56,197 bases of DNA, from positions 1-56,197 of the forward strand of contig CAMEDD010000017.1 of NCBI GenBank assembly GCA_945913285.1, given 5' to 3'. A program made the position numbers and the translations under genes. Position 1 is the stretch's first letter. Every line of letters begins with the position of its first letter. Below the pieces are notes generated by a model. It did not search any database, was not told the DNA's origin, and saw only the letters and a list, made by a program, of their open reading frames with translations. Positions 54,797 to 56,197 of this stretch are shown piece after piece. The stretch comes from Candidatus Sulfopaludibacter sp. SbA3 (GTDB lineage: Bacteria > Pseudomonadota > Alphaproteobacteria > Caulobacterales > Hyphomonadaceae).

Positions 54797-56197
54797 TGAG
54801 ACGCACGAGGCTTTTGGACAACTGCCCCCCCTCCGGTACTCCAGCGCCCAGTATTTCTGCATAGGCGAGGCCGCTGCTCTCGACGACCGGGTTCGTCAGG
54901 AAAAGTTCGATTGAGCCGACCGAAGAGATCGCGGCGCCTGCGGCTGCGGTCCCGCAATCGGCCAACATCACCCTGACAACCCGCCGATCCCTCGCCGGCG
55001 CGGGCGTGCTCAAGCGGGTCCGGTTGCAGACAGGAAGGGGCCAGTCGCCGTCATTGGCGGGGGTCTTGAGTGATCCGTTAGAGTTGACCGAAACCAGCAG
55101 GCGATCGCCCTTGAAGGTATCACGAGGTTCCCAACGATTGGAGTTCCAGTAAAAAAAACTGGTTGTTCGCGGCCCGTCTTCATAGGCGTTGCGCTGGGGC
55201 GAGATGTTGTGGAAATTATCCTTATTGGCGGTTGAAGTGTACCAGCCCCTAAGCTGTTCCAGCTCCCAATTGTAAACTTGGAAGCGGGTTGGCCCGCTCC
55301 CGGAGGAACGCGCAGGTCCGTAGGCTGACCAATTCGATGCTCCAACGTCGCCGTGTACTTGGTTCAGATAGTCGCTGCTTCGCCACGAACCTGAGCCAAG
55401 CCCGGACGCTGAGCTGGTCAGGTTGTCATCACAGGGCAGCCCCATCCAGTTCCACTTCGAGCCGCCGCATCCGAGGGGGCGGCCGGTGCTCCCGGTGCCG
55501 GAGGGGATGGTGGTGCAATGGCCGGTCGCTGGGCTTTTCTTTGTTTCAGCACCAATCATCGTGTTCAGCGAAGGCGCAAAGGCGGAATTCGTCTTGAGCG
55601 CCGAGGTTGCCCCGCTAAAGATATCGAACCTGACATTCAGCCATTGGGCGAGAACGGTAGAGGTTGGGTTTCCAACGATCGGGGCCGACGTGGGACCAAG
55701 ATCCACGCTGACGCGGCCGAGGGCATCGAGCGCCTGGTCGTTGGTCCAGCTCGAGGCAGGCCTGATCAGGACATAGTTGCCGGTGGCCGCACCGTTTGTA
55801 CCGCGCCGCCTAAGCAGGAGGGAGCGGCCGACGTTCACAGCCGGATCAAAACCGGCAGGAAGGGCCTCGCGGCAGACGGCGAGCGGAATAGTCGGCGGGG
55901 GCGGAGGTTGTACGAAAGTGCCGAAGCTCGCGGTCGCACTGGCATCAACGGAGAGTGACTGCAGATTTGCAAAGACGCCGAAAGAAAGGTTCAACGTCCT
56001 CGGCTGGAGCGTGACCTTGACCGCGCGGACCCGTTGATCATTCGCGTCAAGGCAAGAATCGCCGGCAGCGATCATGAAGCAAAGATCCTGCTGCCTGACC
56101 GCGATGTTGTTTTCCAACTGCGCCGCGAGCCGGACGCTGTTTTCGGTCAGGGCGCCATTTGCAGCTGCGATGGCACGCCCTCCGGCGTCCGGTTGGC
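54789..56197 (-). CDS. TadG-like pilus assembly protein (partial, N-terminus outside window)
   Basis: The frame stays open to the window edge, giving 469 residues without the N-terminus; the TTG at 56117 is internal. Near the visible start is DAGGRAIAAANGAL with AQLENNIAVRQQD, the region just after the TadE/G-like transmembrane segment in TadG-type proteins. The rest is a large secreted domain with cysteines (LPVCNRTRLS, MLADCG) and proline clusters (PPPPPTIPL). No von Willebrand A motif was noticed, so assignment leans on position and the N-terminal part. It is the first gene of the operon inside the window. Confidence 0.72.
   Translation of the reverse strand, partial: QPDAGGRAIAAANGALTENSVRLAAQLENNIAVRQQDLCFMIAAGDSCLDANDQRVRAVKVTLQPRTLNLSFGVFANLQSLSVDASATASFGTFVQPPPPPTIPLAVCREALPAGFDPAVNVGRSLLLRRRGTNGAATGNYVLIRPASSWTNDQALDALGRVSVDLGPTSAPIVGNPTSTVLAQWLNVRFDIFSGATSALKTNSAFAPSLNTMIGAETKKSPATGHCTTIPSGTGSTGRPLGCGGSKWNWMGLPCDDNLTSSASGLGSGSWRSSDYLNQVHGDVGASNWSAYGPARSSGSGPTRFQVYNWELEQLRGWYTSTANKDNFHNISPQRNAYEDGPRTTSFFYWNSNRWEPRDTFKGDRLLVSVNSNGSLKTPANDGDWPLPVCNRTRLSTPAPARDRRVVRVMLADCGTAAAGAAISSVGSIELFLTNPVVESSGLAYAEILGAGVPEGGQLSKSLVRLNE

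Overview
The window is a stretch of GC-rich alphaproteobacterial chromosome. The best guess is Caulobacterales, in the Hyphomonadaceae/Caulobacteraceae range. This rests on a lipoprotein of the CC0125/CC1285 type, an ethylmalonyl-CoA pathway gene pair, a folE-type (THF-II) leader RNA, a Tad/Cpa pilus locus, and the cell-envelope gene order EnvC-like / CtpA / divergent polysaccharide deacetylase / RppH. The placement is inferred from gene content, not from a search. Most of the region is dense core genome with short gaps, overlapping stop/start pairs and clear intrinsic terminators. No tRNA, rRNA, CRISPR array or prophage was recognised.

Layout. 1-10.7 kb: a partial AI-2E family permease, a HerA-like ATPase, small lipoproteins, an A/T-richer orphan membrane protein, an aldehyde dehydrogenase, a glutathione transferase, a cadherin-like/sorbosone dehydrogenase lipoprotein, a Bcr/CflA exporter and a RimB-RimK fusion. 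10.7-17.4 kb: ethylmalonyl-CoA mutase and crotonyl-CoA carboxylase/reductase, two hallmark enzymes of acetyl-CoA assimilation, separated by a membrane protein and a D-amino-acid-transaminase-like enzyme. 17.4-21 kb: gap-pgk-class I fba (lower glycolysis/gluconeogenesis). 21-27 kb: two small zinc-ribbon proteins, a ThiE-like protein, inositol monophosphatase, a Baeyer-Villiger-type monooxygenase and an ABC exporter. 27-35 kb: L31, then two minus-strand units. One is IscU-like / YidD / ThrRS / O-antigen ligase / glycosyltransferase; the other is CysRS / histidine phosphatase / ExoD. 35-36.6 kb: folE with its leader RNA and an exported orphan protein. 36.6-43.5 kb: a long minus-strand envelope unit. 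43.7-49.2 kb: malate dehydrogenase, a Bax-inhibitor-1 protein, DUF2853, ThpR, a DUF6445-like protein, a second AI-2E permease and an acidic lipoprotein. 49.4-50.5 kb: a decayed patch holding a YadA-like adhesin remnant and a truncated IS3-family transposase. 50.5-56.2 kb: a Tad pilus operon running off the end of the window.

How the parts fit. ecm, ccr and the gap/pgk/fba block together point to growth on C2 compounds, with carbon flowing through the ethylmalonyl-CoA pathway to malate (mdh is also present) and up gluconeogenesis. ecm and ccr share a 13-base sequence in their upstream regions, which suggests common control. The 36.6-43.5 kb block looks like a cell-wall remodelling and division unit. 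The Tad operon next to adhesin debris suggests a surface-attachment locus that has lost a component.

No clearly new multi-gene system was found. The most rewarding leads are the shared ecm/ccr palindrome, the folE leader with a strong inverted repeat beside it, the small protein with a HEPN-like motif in the envelope operon, and the adhesin/IS3 scar beside the Tad genes.
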